Below, one piece after another: positions 24,799-33,356 of a stretch of DNA of 64,000 bases. Source of the DNA: Trebonia sp963785645 (GTDB taxonomy: Bacteria > Actinomycetota > Actinomycetes > Streptosporangiales > Streptosporangiaceae); NCBI GenBank assembly GCA_963785645.1, contig CAWAWG010000019.1:62001-126000 (forward strand). Direction: 5' to 3'. A program made the translations under genes and the position numbers. The notes beneath the pieces are model-generated. The model searched no databases, was not told the origin of the DNA, and saw only the letters and a list, made by a program, of their open reading frames with translations. Each line of letters starts with the position of its first letter. The stretch's first letter is position 1.

Positions 24799-25545
24799 TC
24801 ATAGCAGGTCCAGGACCGACGCGCTCCATCCGATGGCCTCGGGCGTATGCCAGCGCGGCCGATCACCGGACTGAGCCATGCTGTGACCTGCCATAAACCT
24901 TTGCTGATGGTTCGGGTGGAGTTCGCGGACCCGCACCCACAAAGCGTGCGCTTCCGCGTCATGGCCTGCGCTGACGAGGAACTCCATCAGGTCCTGGGCG
25001 AAGCCCCACGGGGTGAGCAGCGCATCCGGGACAGCCAGTGCGGTGACCTGAGGGTCGGCCGAGCTGGCGAACCACGGCAACGCCGTTTCACTCAGGTGGT
25101 CGGCGAACCTCTCCAGTTGCGCCACACGTGTGTGCCGGCGGGTCAGCACCACAAAGTAGCTGCTCGACATGTCCAGGAAGCTTGAAGCGCAGACGATGGA
25201 CTCCACAGATTCATGCCTGTTCACGGTGAGGCCGGCATTGGCCTGCCGCCAGGTGCCCAGGTCGTCGTCGAAGACTGTCAGTGCCTCCGCGATGTGCTCG
25301 ATTAGACGCCCCGACCGGTTGTACTTGCTCTTCGCCAGTCGGATCACTTCGCGGCGGCCCTCCGTCCGCCGTTCCAGCGACTGCCGCGACCTCACCCATA
25401 CGAACCCGCCCAGCATCTGCGCCAGGCAGGCAGCACCGGCATGAACGACATCAGCGGGCAACTCCGACTGCACCAGGCGAGCCACCAGGTCAGGCTGCGG
25501 CGAGATCACCCGCACATGGTGCCTGCCCGAACATCCGCTGGACAA
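24799..25545 (-). CDS. hypothetical protein of unknown function
   Basis: The 248-residue protein has no motif I can assign. It is soluble and helical, with the segments DLVARLVQSELPADVVHAGAACLAQMLGGF, a central LIEHIAEALTVFDDDLGTW region and a conserved-looking WFASSADPQVTALAVPDAL. There is no signal peptide. Codon use looks coding (GC-rich third positions throughout). The start is uncertain because the first 15 residues are Cys/His-rich; ATG 25545 is the longest choice. It is a lone gene between a small ORF and the phosphotransferase-like gene. Confidence 0.55.
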   Translation of the reverse strand: MSSGCSGRHHVRVISPQPDLVARLVQSELPADVVHAGAACLAQMLGGFVWVRSRQSLERRTEGRREVIRLAKSKYNRSGRLIEHIAEALTVFDDDLGTWRQANAGLTVNRHESVESIVCASSFLDMSSSYFVVLTRRHTRVAQLERFADHLSETALPWFASSADPQVTALAVPDALLTPWGFAQDLMEFLVSAGHDAEAHALWVRVRELHPNHQQRFMAGHSMAQSGDRPRWHTPEAIGWSASVLDLL

Positions 25546-25722
25546 GCCCTATCCGCCGGACGAGCTAGCCGCCAAGAAGACCTGGCAACCGCGCCTTCTA
25601 TAGTTGAAAGCCCCGACCATGACTGATAGTTGGCGGACTTGGAGCGGTGGTCGGCGGACGGCGTTCCGCTATGCACCTGGCCGGGAGTTCTTCCCGTAAC
25701 GCCGGGGAGCCAGAGTGGGCTC

Positions 25723-26466
25723 TCACAGCTGGGATCTCAGTACGGCGAACTCGCAGCCTGGCAAGGACGGGTCGAAGCCGTGCTCGATCAGCCAGCGGGC
25801 CGACCGCAGGCTGCGCAGCGACCACCACGCGCGGATCACGTCGAGGTCGACATCGGTGCCGTACCCGGCGACGACGTCGCCAAGGTGCTCCTGGTGGCCG
25901 AGCGTCAGGCTGGCGAGGTCGTACAGGGCATCGCCCTGGCTTGCCTCGGACCAGTCGATCACGCCGGTGACCTCGTCACCGTCGACGAACACGTGGGCGA
26001 CCTGCAGGTCGCCATGCGTAAACACCGGTGTCCACGGCCGGAGCGCAGCCGCGGCGAGCCGACGGTTGCGCGTGACCAAATCGGCGGGGAGGATGCCGTT
26101 CGTGACGAGCCAATCGCATTCGCCGTCGAGGTGCGACGCGATTTCGCCGGGGGTCGGACCGGGCCGTGGCGGCGGCGGCGCGTCGTGCAGCATCCGGGCG
26201 GCGGCACCGGCCGCGGCCCACGCCGCCGACGACGCGGGCGACGGCTCACCGAGGCGGCCGAGTGCCGTACCGCCAACGGCGGCGAGCGCGAGCACGGGCG
26301 GCTTGCGCCACAGAATCTCCGGAGTCGGGACCGGCGCCATGGCCATCGCCTCGACCTCGACGTCGGTGCGCGCCTGGTCAGCGTCGATCTTCAGGAACAC
26401 GTCGCCGACGCGCAGGGTCGCGCGCTCGTTATGGGCGACGACGACCTCGACCTCTTCCACGCCGGC
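25723..26466 (-). CDS. aminoglycoside phosphotransferase (APH) family protein
   Basis: The protein has the APH/choline-kinase fold. A nucleotide-lobe segment VFLKIDADQARTDVEVEAMAM includes a Lys and an acidic partner, the Brenner motif is PVFTHGDLQVAHVFVDGDEVTGVIDWSEASQGDALYDLASL, and the DxD-like IDW is present. In canonical APH enzymes the motif is HGDLxxxN; here the Asn position is His, which may affect metal binding. I start at ATG 26466; the open frame extends to 26586 but the extra residues lack fold features. Substrates in this family range from aminoglycosides to homoserine and macrolides. Convergent or divergent partners give no further clue. Confidence 0.82.
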   Translation of the reverse strand, partial: AGVEEVEVVVAHNERATLRVGDVFLKIDADQARTDVEVEAMAMAPVPTPEILWRKPPVLALAAVGGTALGRLGEPSPASSAAWAAAGAAARMLHDAPPPPRPGPTPGEIASHLDGECDWLVTNGILPADLVTRNRRLAAAALRPWTPVFTHGDLQVAHVFVDGDEVTGVIDWSEASQGDALYDLASLTLGHQEHLGDVVAGYGTDVDLDVIRAWWSLRSLRSARWLIEHGFDPSLPGCEFAVLRSQL

Positions 26467-26614
26467 CATTATCACGCGATGGCCACCGACGTCGCCAACG
26501 GGTTTATCGCATCCGACGGCGCGACTGGCCGCATCAAGCGTGAACCGACTCGCCCGGACCCATCTCACGGTCCATTGCCCATGCAAACCAGCGCGATCCG
26601 CTCACCCTGTTGGG

Positions 26615-27241
26615 TTATAAGTCCTGTTCATGACAGATCTCGACCGAGAGTTTTGGCCACGACGCGGCCAGCTGCCGAACATCGAGGATCCCGTGCGCAC
26701 CGTCGGGCCAGAGTGTCTCGTCCGGGCGGAAGTGAACCGTGGTGCCAGTCGCACCGCTGTCGGGGACCGGTACCAGGCTGGTGACCGGGATGCCATGTTC
26801 GTAGCGCTGCGTCCAGGCTCCGTCCTGGCGGCGGTTGGCATGCACGAGCCATTCGCTCAGCGCCGCGACGACGGAGATGCCCCGGCGCGGGTGCCCGTCA
26901 GGAAGCAGTTGGGCGCCGGGAGAGTCAAAGAACCGCAGATCCTTGGTCGACATGACCGGCTTCTTCACCACCCGGCCGCGGCCGTCGCGGCGAGTGGCGG
27001 TCCCGCGCCCGTCGTCGGACACAGACACCGAGCCATCACGACAGAAGGTGATCGCGCACCGGCCGCCGCCACTGGCCTCAGCCTCGTCCGCGGCGTAAGC
27101 GACCACTTCGAGAACAAGATGCCTTACGCCACCAGGAGCGAAGACGGCCGGATCCCGGCGGATGCGCGCGAGATGGCCGGCGTCCACGGCGACCGCCCAG
27201 TCATGCGTCGTGTTCTCCGATGGGCTCGTCAGGTCATCCAT
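26615..27241 (-). CDS. GyrB-like ATPase-domain protein (GHKL), truncated form
   Basis: The 208-residue protein resembles the N-terminal ATPase domain of DNA gyrase subunit B: VRHLVLEVVAYAADEAEASGGGRCAITFCRDGSVSVSDDGRGTATR contains a Bergerat Asp-containing motif, and LPDGHPRRGISVVAALSEWLVHANRR corresponds to the gyrase ATP-lid and GLGAAV region. The transducer and TOPRIM domains are absent. ATG 27241 follows GGGAG about 9 nt upstream. Small stand-alone GyrB-like proteins occur in actinomycetes; their role is unknown to me. The normal gyrB Glu-Asn pair of motif N1 is altered to EVVAYAADE, so ATP turnover is uncertain. Confidence 0.75.
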   Translation of the reverse strand: MDDLTSPSENTTHDWAVAVDAGHLARIRRDPAVFAPGGVRHLVLEVVAYAADEAEASGGGRCAITFCRDGSVSVSDDGRGTATRRDGRGRVVKKPVMSTKDLRFFDSPGAQLLPDGHPRRGISVVAALSEWLVHANRRQDGAWTQRYEHGIPVTSLVPVPDSGATGTTVHFRPDETLWPDGAHGILDVRQLAASWPKLSVEICHEQDL

Positions 27242-27526
27242 GCGACCAGTCTCCCAACCGCTCATGCCCGCCACCACCGTCCCCTCGCTTATAAGTCTGG
27301 ATGCCGTACGACGAACGACGGTGTAGGGCCAACTATCGATCCCCGAAGGTGGAAATTGAACCTAACGAGGGCAGCCGAGCGAGTCGGATCATGTTGGCAC
27401 CAGGGAAAGTTCTGAGGCATTCTGCTACTTGGTCGTCCCGTTATTCCTGACCTCAAAGACGGGAGCGGCTCGTTCCCCGAAACGCAGTTGCCGTGCGGGA
27501 GCGCCTTCGGCTAAGACTTCTTGACC

Positions 27527-28303
27527 ATGACCATCGAGAGCTCTTCGGGACCCGGCAGGCCGGTGGCACTTGTCACGGGCGTGGGCCGAACCGTCGGCAT
27601 CGGCGCGGGCATTGCGGTCCGGCTGGCGGCATCCGGCTGGGATATCGCGTTCACCTACTGGACCGCCTATGACGAGCGAATGCCATGGGGCACCGAGCCC
27701 GGGGCAACCGGTGCCATCGGCAGATCGCTCAGCGGACACGGCGCGGCGGTCGCGGCCATCGCGGCCGACCTTGCTGACGCCGACTCCCCGGCGCTGGTCT
27801 TCGATGAGGCCGAGCGACGGCTCGGCAACGTGACCGCGTTGGTGCTGTGCCATTGCGAGTCCGTCGACTCCGGCCTGCTCGACACGACCACCGAGAGCTT
27901 CGACCGGCACTTCGCCGTCAACGCCCGCGCATCCTGGCTCCTGATCCGCGAATACGGCCGACGGTTCCGCGGGGCGCACGGCACCGGGCGGATCATCAGC
28001 CTCACCAGCGACCATACCGTCGGCAACCTGCCCTACGGCGCGAGCAAGGCTGCCCTGGACCGCATCACCCTCGCGGCCGCACACGAACTGGCGCACCTGG
28101 GCGTCACCGCGAACGCGGTCAACCCCGGCCCGGTCGACACCGGATGGATGACCGACGACCTTCGGCAGTCCGTCCTGCGGCAGACACCGCTCGGCCGCCT
28201 CGGCACCCCGCTGGATACCGCCCGCCTCGTCGAGTTCCTCTGCTCTCCCGAGGGCGGCTGGATCAACAGCCAGCTCCTCATGAGCAACGGCGGCCTCAGC
28301 TGA
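27527..28303 (+). CDS. SDR family oxidoreductase
   Basis: The 258-residue short-chain dehydrogenase has the cofactor motif ALVTGVGRTVGIGAGIAVRLAASGW, a variant of TGxxxGIG. LVLCHCESVDSG replaces the usual NNAG, the catalytic region is ISLTSDHTVGNLPYGASKAALDRIT (Ser, Tyr and Lys present), and PGPVDTGWM follows. It is FabG-like in length. ATG 27527 lies two codons after an in-frame TTG. It is a monocistronic gene with an unknown substrate; the NNAG substitution is unusual but occurs in divergent SDRs. Confidence 0.87.
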   Translation: MTIESSSGPGRPVALVTGVGRTVGIGAGIAVRLAASGWDIAFTYWTAYDERMPWGTEPGATGAIGRSLSGHGAAVAAIAADLADADSPALVFDEAERRLGNVTALVLCHCESVDSGLLDTTTESFDRHFAVNARASWLLIREYGRRFRGAHGTGRIISLTSDHTVGNLPYGASKAALDRITLAAAHELAHLGVTANAVNPGPVDTGWMTDDLRQSVLRQTPLGRLGTPLDTARLVEFLCSPEGGWINSQLLMSNGGLS

Positions 28304-28698
28304 ACCCCGGGCTCACGCCACAGGGTTCGCCAAGGTCGTTGTCAAAACATCCGCACCGGGTTCCCCAACCACATCGTCAGACTGATGCGGCGGCCCGGGG
28401 ACTTCCCGCAGCGCCCGCGCGACATCTTCCCGGCCTTTTACGTCTCCTTCGACTGGCACTCCTGCGTGGAGACTGGCACTCCTGCGTGGAGATGCACTGG
28501 CTGCTCGTCCGACTTCTGCGCACTCTGCCCGGCACGCTGTCCGGCACGCTGTCCGAGACGGAGATCGCCTGCCTGCACGGCCTGAACCTCAGCCGGGCCT
28601 GGGCTGGCGCCGTCACCTTGACCAGTCCGAGCCGCTTCCCGGGGAACGCCTCGGTGTTTCCCGGTAGGGGGCGGTCCGTGCCGGGTAATGTCGGGTGT
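28304..28698. other. gap upstream of hemC with tandem duplications
   Basis: No gene is supported. It contains a perfect 20-bp tandem duplication (28451-28490) and a 12-bp tandem CCGGCACGCTGT near 28528-28552. Confidence 0.5.
28451..28490. repeat. perfect 20-bp tandem duplication
   Basis: The units 28451-28470 and 28471-28490 are identical (GACTGGCACTCCTGCGTGGA). It is the same unit length as the unrelated tandem duplication at 5460-5499. Confidence 0.9.
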
Positions 28699-29616
28699 GT
28701 GGAAACCGTCATCGTCGGGGCGCGCGGCAGCAGGCTCGCACAGGTCATGGTGCAGGAACTCATCACCCACCTGAGCGGCTGCCCGGTCGTGCAGTTCAAA
28801 GCCAGGTCAGTGATGACCGACGGGGACAAGGACCGCAAGACGCCGCTGCGGGACCTCGGCGGCGGCGCGGGCGGCGTGTTCACCACCCAGCTGGAGCAGG
28901 AACTGCTCGCCGGGCGCGTCGACATCGCCGTCCACTCGCTGAAAGACCTCCCGACCGCCCCGCCCGACGGGCTGGTCCTCGCGGTGACACCGCCGCGGGC
29001 CGACCCGCTTGACGCGCTCTGCGGGTCCACCCTCGAGGGACTGCGCCCCGGTGCGCGGGTCGGCACCGGTTCTGCGCGGCGGATCGCGCAGCTGAGGGCG
29101 CTGCGCCCCGACGTCGAGGTCGTGCCGATCCGCGGCAACGTCCCGCCCCGGCTCGCGAAGCTCAAGTCCGGGCTGGACGCGGTGATCCTGGCGGCCTCCG
29201 GGCTACGGCGGCTGGGCCTGGACGACGCCATCACCGAGTTGCTCGACCCGGCCCTGTTCCCGCCGTCACCTGGCCAGGGGGCGCTGGCGGTCCAGGTTCG
29301 CGCCAGCGACCGGGAACTGCTGGAGATGCTCAACGCGTTCGGCGACCCGGACACCGACGCGGCGGTCCGCGCCGAGCGGGTGGTGCTGGCCGAACTGCAC
29401 GGCGGCTGCTCGGTCCCGGTCGGCGCCTACGCCGCCCGGTCAGGCGGGATCCTGTCGCTGAGCGCCCAGGTGACGTCCCTGGACGGACGGCAGCGCGTCG
29501 CCGGAACCGTTACCGGCACCGGGCCGGAACCGGTCGGCGAGGAACTCGCGGCTCTTCTGCGCGACCGCGGCGCCGATGCGATCCTGGACCAGATCCGCCA
29601 GCCTGCCAGCCGCTAG
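28699..29616 (+). CDS. hemC: hydroxymethylbilane synthase (porphobilinogen deaminase)
   Basis: The 305-residue protein has the HemC signature: VIVGARGSRLAQVM, VMTDGDKDRKTPLRDLGGGAGGVFTTQLEQELLAGRVDIAVHSLKDLPTAPP with the catalytic Asp, GSARRIAQLRALRP and RGNVPPRLAKL. The dipyrromethane cofactor Cys is in ELHGGCSVPVGAYA. It polymerises four porphobilinogens in haem/corrin synthesis. The open frame extends far upstream (to 27847) but family homology begins at VETVIVGARGS, so I use GTG 28699. It is isolated from hemA, hemB and hemD, so it may be a second, displaced copy; another hemC would be expected elsewhere in the genome. Confidence 0.93.
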   Translation: METVIVGARGSRLAQVMVQELITHLSGCPVVQFKARSVMTDGDKDRKTPLRDLGGGAGGVFTTQLEQELLAGRVDIAVHSLKDLPTAPPDGLVLAVTPPRADPLDALCGSTLEGLRPGARVGTGSARRIAQLRALRPDVEVVPIRGNVPPRLAKLKSGLDAVILAASGLRRLGLDDAITELLDPALFPPSPGQGALAVQVRASDRELLEMLNAFGDPDTDAAVRAERVVLAELHGGCSVPVGAYAARSGGILSLSAQVTSLDGRQRVAGTVTGTGPEPVGEELAALLRDRGADAILDQIRQPASR

Positions 29617-29988
29617 CCCAGCGTCCCCGTCAGGCCGGCGACGGCATCGGTGACGGTCCGGCTCGCCCCTGCCCGCTTGGGCATCGCGAACAGTTCCCGG
29701 GCAGCCGCCAGTCCCGTCCGCCTGACGGGGCGAACCGGGCATACTCCCCCAACACCAAGAACAGTGCGAGCGGCACCCCGCACGAGCGCCTCAAGATCAT
29801 CAGGATGTCGTCGGTGCTGAAGATGAGTAGCTTCCCCGTGCGGTCTGCGTCGCGACCGTCCAGGGCGTGCCAGTGACGGACGTCCTAGTCGTTCGGCCAC
29901 AACCATCGCGATGCTACGCCTGGTGTCCGGGATTACGCCGCTGCGGGCGGAACCTGCACCAGTGGTGCAGGGCCCGGCGGCAAGGGTT
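29617..29988. other. intergenic gap, possible gene remnant
   Basis: A minus frame at 29620-29900 reads a short basic peptide without a recognisable domain. I treat it as a remnant or spurious. The plus-strand region downstream of hemC shows no strong hairpin. Confidence 0.35.
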
Positions 29989-30936
29989 TTAGCGCGGGTG
30001 GGGCCGGGTCCGCCGGCGCAGCATCCACGCCATCGCCATGGTCATCGCGACGCCGAGAGCCAGTTTCTGCACGTCTGGGCTCTGGTTCCACTGCCAGAGG
30101 CCCGTGACCGGCTGATGGTCGGCGATGTCCTCCTGCACGAAGGCGGCCAGGGGTACGGCCTGCGACAAGACCAGGGCAAGCGCGACGCCGAGAGCCGGGC
30201 GGGCATCGGTGACGAGCCAGGCCAGGGCCGGGATCGCGAGCAGCAAGAAGACGTCAGGCAGCAGGTCCCACAGCGCGCCGGGGACCGGTCTCGAGCGCAG
30301 GACCAGCGGCAGTACCCGTGTCGCGAGCATGGCGGCCAGGGGGGCGCAGGCGAGGATCAGCCACGATCGCGGGGGCCGCCGGTCGCGCCGGGCGAGATAG
30401 GCCAGCGCCAGCAGCGCCAGCAGCAGGGGCACCGCTGACATGAGCCGCGAGGCCGTCCACTCGAATACCCATGGTACAGCCAGGTAGGAGTACCAGCAGT
30501 AGGCGAGGACCGCGAGACCGGCCGCCACGGCGGTGATCGTGAGCGTCCGGTGGCCGGCCCAGACGGCGAGGACGGTCGCCGCGAGGAGGAACCCGGCCAG
30601 CATCGGCGTCCCGTGCGCGCGGGTGAGGGGGTCGGGCATGAAGAACTGGGCCGACCCGTCGCTGACGTAGAGCGCGAGGCCGAGGACGACTGCCTGCCGC
30701 AGGCTGGCGGCCAGGCCTGGCTGCCGGTTGCCGACGCGGCGGGCGCGGGCGCCGCCGGCCAGCAGCGACCAGGAGTCGCGGGCCGATGGCCGGTCCCGGC
30801 CGTCCGGGGTGGCCTCCAGGAGGGTGCCGAGCATTTCCTCGCCCCGGTCCGCCCGGTAACCCGGCGGGTAGGCGTGCAGCAGCAGGCGGATGCGGCGTTC
30901 GAGGCGGCCCGGCGGAATGCGCGGTTCCGTGGTCAC
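29989..30936 (-). CDS. integral membrane protein paired with a PadR regulator
   Basis: The 315-residue protein starts with a cytoplasmic segment LERRIRLLLHAYPPGYRADRGEEMLGTLLEATPDG, typical of actinomycete membrane proteins encoded after padR genes, then has about seven to eight hydrophobic segments (for example LAGFLLAATVLAVWAG, ALLALAYLA, ALGVALALVLSQAVPLAAF). The function is unknown; such proteins often couple with PadR-controlled transport or stress responses. Its ATG overlaps the stop of padR by four bases (ATGA), so the two are translationally coupled. No ATPase partner is present. Confidence 0.8.
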   Translation of the reverse strand: MTTEPRIPPGRLERRIRLLLHAYPPGYRADRGEEMLGTLLEATPDGRDRPSARDSWSLLAGGARARRVGNRQPGLAASLRQAVVLGLALYVSDGSAQFFMPDPLTRAHGTPMLAGFLLAATVLAVWAGHRTLTITAVAAGLAVLAYCWYSYLAVPWVFEWTASRLMSAVPLLLALLALAYLARRDRRPPRSWLILACAPLAAMLATRVLPLVLRSRPVPGALWDLLPDVFLLLAIPALAWLVTDARPALGVALALVLSQAVPLAAFVQEDIADHQPVTGLWQWNQSPDVQKLALGVAMTMAMAWMLRRRTRPHPR

Positions 30937-31282
30937 GCTGTCCTCGGCTTCCTGGCCAGGGGGCCGGCCTTTACCCCGGGCGCAATGACGAGGGCAGCCG
31001 CCTCCGCCATGCGCTGGGCCTCAGCCCGCAGCGCGGCGGCACCGGATCCGGTCAGGCCGTACGTGCGGCGGACGCGGCCGGCCACAGTCTCCTCGCTGAC
31101 CAGTTCCACCTGGCCCTCGGCGGTGAGCCGGTCCAGCGCCGTGTAGAGGGTGCCCGTCGCCAGCCGCACCCGGCCGCCGGACAGTTCCCCGGCGCGCTTG
31201 ATGATGGCGTAGCCGTGCAGGGGCCGGCCAGGAGCGCGGCCAGCACGAAGTACGTCGGCTCACGCATCGGTGATGAGGTCAT
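30933..31282 (-). pseudogene. PadR family transcriptional regulator with a frameshift
   Basis: The start MTSSPMREPTYFVLAALLAGP is followed, after one missing base near 31220 in a run of Cs, by HGYAIIKRAGELSGGRVRLATGTLYTALDRLTAEGQVELVSEE, the PadR winged-helix with the typical GTLY motif. Correcting the run to one extra C restores about 117 residues. It is coupled to the downstream membrane protein by an ATGA overlap. As read, the product would stop soon after the first helix or start internally at ATG 31169. The homopolymer context makes a sequencing error plausible. Confidence 0.78.
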
Positions 31283-31493
31283 ACGTGCATCATAGATAGA
31301 TAACCGACATATCGGCAATCTACTTATGAGGGGAACGGCCGACCCGACGATCGACCAGCGGAAGCGCGAGACAGCCTAGCGCTACGACCAATACAGCAGC
31401 GCTTCCATGAACAGTTAGGTCGGTTCTGTCATTGGCGTAGATGACTTGTCCCCAAGCGGTGGCGGGTGCCGGAACTGGTGCGGCGGGGGACGG

Positions 31494-31955
31494 CTACGGC
31501 CGCTGGCGGCGTGCTGCCGGGGGCTGCGGGGGTTCGGTCACCTGCTCGGCCGCCCGGGCGATCCGTACCAGGCGGGCCAGGCTCGGCCGCTGGAGGACCG
31601 CGCCGATGTCGTGGAGCGCGACGATCAGTTCCTCGAGCCCGTCCAGCGGGGCGTCGTTCTGCCTGTTCAGCAGGATGCCGCGGTACTCCTCGGGAGCGAT
31701 GGCCCGGCCGGGCAGCTCGACCTGCTCGTTTTCAGCGCGGAACAGGGCCTGGACGGAGGTGTCCAGAGCGAGGGCCAGTGCGGTGAGCTCCGCAGCGGTG
31801 AAGGCACGCTGGCCGCGCTCGGCCTGGTGGACGGCCTGCCTGCTCCAGGGTTTGCCCAGGTAGCAGCCGAGGGCTTCACCGAGGTCGGCCAGCGACAGCT
31901 GGCGCTGCGCCCGCAGGCGCGCAACCTGCCGGCCGATGGCCTCTTCGACCCGCAT
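31494..31955 (-). CDS. XRE-type helix-turn-helix regulator
   Basis: The 153-residue protein starts with an HTH (about 5-60): IGRQVARLRAQRQLSLADLGEALGCYLGKPWSRQAVHQAERGQRAFTAAELTALALAL. The rest is helical with a Pro-rich basic tail. It is divergent from a STAS protein at 32091 with a 135-bp AT-rich gap containing several CATTA/TGTCA elements. It is probably a local repressor; the partner and ligand are unknown. Confidence 0.82.
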   Translation of the reverse strand: MRVEEAIGRQVARLRAQRQLSLADLGEALGCYLGKPWSRQAVHQAERGQRAFTAAELTALALALDTSVQALFRAENEQVELPGRAIAPEEYRGILLNRQNDAPLDGLEELIVALHDIGAVLQRPSLARLVRIARAAEQVTEPPQPPAARRQRP

Positions 31956-32090
31956 CCAAGCCTCCCGATTGTCACTCCCAGCAATGACAATGTAGCACTG
32001 TGATTGACAAGGCCCGCCAATGGCATTACTGTAATCGCATAGCTTTCTTTGTCAATCTATATCATGACATGCATCTGATGGGAGCTGGAC

Positions 32091-32510
32091 ATGAGCGAGT
32101 TCCGCCTGGACACCGCCGGGCCGACCGGCGACTGCGCCGTTCTCCAGGTAACCGGCGAGGTCGACGTCTACACCGCGCCGATGCTCCGCGAACGGATCCG
32201 CGAGCTTGCCGCCAAGGGCACCGCGCACCTAATCGCCGACCTCGGCCAGGTAGACTTCCTCGACTCCAGCGGGCTCGGCGTCCTCGTCGGCGGCCTCAAG
32301 CGGCTCCGCGAAGACGGCGGCTCGCTCGCCCTGGTGATCAAAACCCCGCGCATCCTGCGCGTCTTCGAGATCACCGGACTCACCAAAGCATTCGCCGTCT
32401 GGCCCTCAGTTACGGACGCCATTACCGCCGACCCCTACTGGCACAAGACAGCAGAAACCCAAGCCGGAAGCGTCCACGAATGGTGCCGTCAGCACGGCCT
32501 GTCCTCCTGA
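32091..32510 (+). CDS. STAS-domain anti-sigma factor antagonist
   Basis: The 139-residue protein has the SpoIIAA-like STAS fold: VLQVTGEVDVYTAPMLRERIRELAAKGTAHLIADLGQVDFLDSSGLGVLVGGLKRLRE. The phosphorylatable Ser lies in DFLDSSGLGVLV. A C-terminal extension (PYWHKTAETQAGSVHEWCRQHGLSS) is not typical. In actinomycetes such proteins are regulated by an RsbW-like kinase and release a sigma factor, but no kinase or sigma gene is beside it here. ATG 32091 follows GGGAG closely (spacer about 8). Confidence 0.88.
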   Translation: MSEFRLDTAGPTGDCAVLQVTGEVDVYTAPMLRERIRELAAKGTAHLIADLGQVDFLDSSGLGVLVGGLKRLREDGGSLALVIKTPRILRVFEITGLTKAFAVWPSVTDAITADPYWHKTAETQAGSVHEWCRQHGLSS

Positions 32511-32736
32511 CCGCCACCCGGCGCACCACGAGCCGCCGGTACGCTAACGCCGCTGGCAACGCGATGCCGACCGCACGTCTGCCCGCCCAGAACGATCCCA
32601 GCTGAGCGCCGCAGCTGAGGACCGCCTGACGGACACCTGCCCGTCCCTATCGGCGGATATCCGCTCGCCAAGTATGAACATTCGGGAGTCATGCGCCCTT
32701 ACCAACATCCGGTCGGGCGCATTGCCGGCCGGTTTG
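32511..32736. other. intergenic region
   Basis: About 225 bases with no supported gene or clear signal. Confidence 0.4.
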
Positions 32737-33201
32737 TCACGCTCTCCTGGTAATCGAGCCAGGGGTGAGCAGGACGAGCACTCCATCTGGGTCGCGAACG
32801 GTCGCGATGGTTACCTGCCCGTTCGGTGTCGGCTGGGTGACGCGCCGGGGGGAGCCGCCGAGGCCAAGACCGGCAAGCCGACCGAGCGTCGCCTCGACGT
32901 CAGCGAAGAACGACAGCAGCAGGAACCCGCTCCTTCGCGGCGAGGCAGGAGGTCCTTCCGTGACGTCGCCGTCGAACAGGTTGAGCTCCAGGACGCCGGA
33001 ATGATCGTCGGGAACTCGCGGGTCGCCGAGGAAAACTGCCCGCAGGCTGCGGCTGGGAGCGTCGAGGAGACCTGGCCAGTCACCCTCGACCTGCCGGTCT
33101 TGCATCACCTCGAGACCGAGGCCGTCCCGGTAGAAGCGCAGGCTAGCCTCAAGGTCGCGCACCACCACAACGGAATGATGAATGGCTCCGGGCACAGTCA
33201 C
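32737..33201 (-). CDS. VOC (glyoxalase/bleomycin resistance) family protein
   Basis: The 154-residue product has a complete vicinal-oxygen-chelate pattern: GAIHHSVVVVRDLEASLRFYRDGLGLEVM at the N-terminus and QVTIATVRDPDGVLVLLTPGS at the end, with FLLLSFFADVEATLGRLAGLG in the middle. His and Glu/Asp metal ligands are compatible with a metal-dependent enzyme. I start at GTG 33201. The frame is open back to 34104 but that part is unrelated and overlaps two other genes. The promoter region is shared with the divergent nucleotidyltransferase gene at 33349. Confidence 0.8.
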   Translation of the reverse strand: MTVPGAIHHSVVVVRDLEASLRFYRDGLGLEVMQDRQVEGDWPGLLDAPSRSLRAVFLGDPRVPDDHSGVLELNLFDGDVTEGPPASPRRSGFLLLSFFADVEATLGRLAGLGLGGSPRRVTQPTPNGQVTIATVRDPDGVLVLLTPGSITRRA

Positions 33202-33318
33202 CAAGGCTAGCAGGGCAGCTGTGAGCCAGCCATCCGCACCGCGCGGACCGGGCTGCCGGCCACGGAGACGCAGATTCTGGCCGGCCGCGCAGAGGGCTCC
33301 CTCGCGAGGACGGTTGAT

Positions 33319-33356
33319 CTTCGAAGAAGACGAAGATATCTTCGTAATATGCGAAG
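33319..33356. promoter_or_regulatory. operator-like repeat at the start of the MNT gene
   Basis: It includes the perfect 14-bp palindrome CGAAGATATCTTCG (33331-33344) and a CTTCGAAG box. The stretch is duplicated with changes at 34048-34086. It overlaps the proposed start codon at 33349, so the mRNA may be nearly leaderless. Confidence 0.65.

Noticed and set aside
27847..29616. A 589-residue reading of hemC with a long N-terminal extension
   Set aside because: Homology begins only at GTG 28699; the extension is antisense-like sequence and overlaps the SDR gene.
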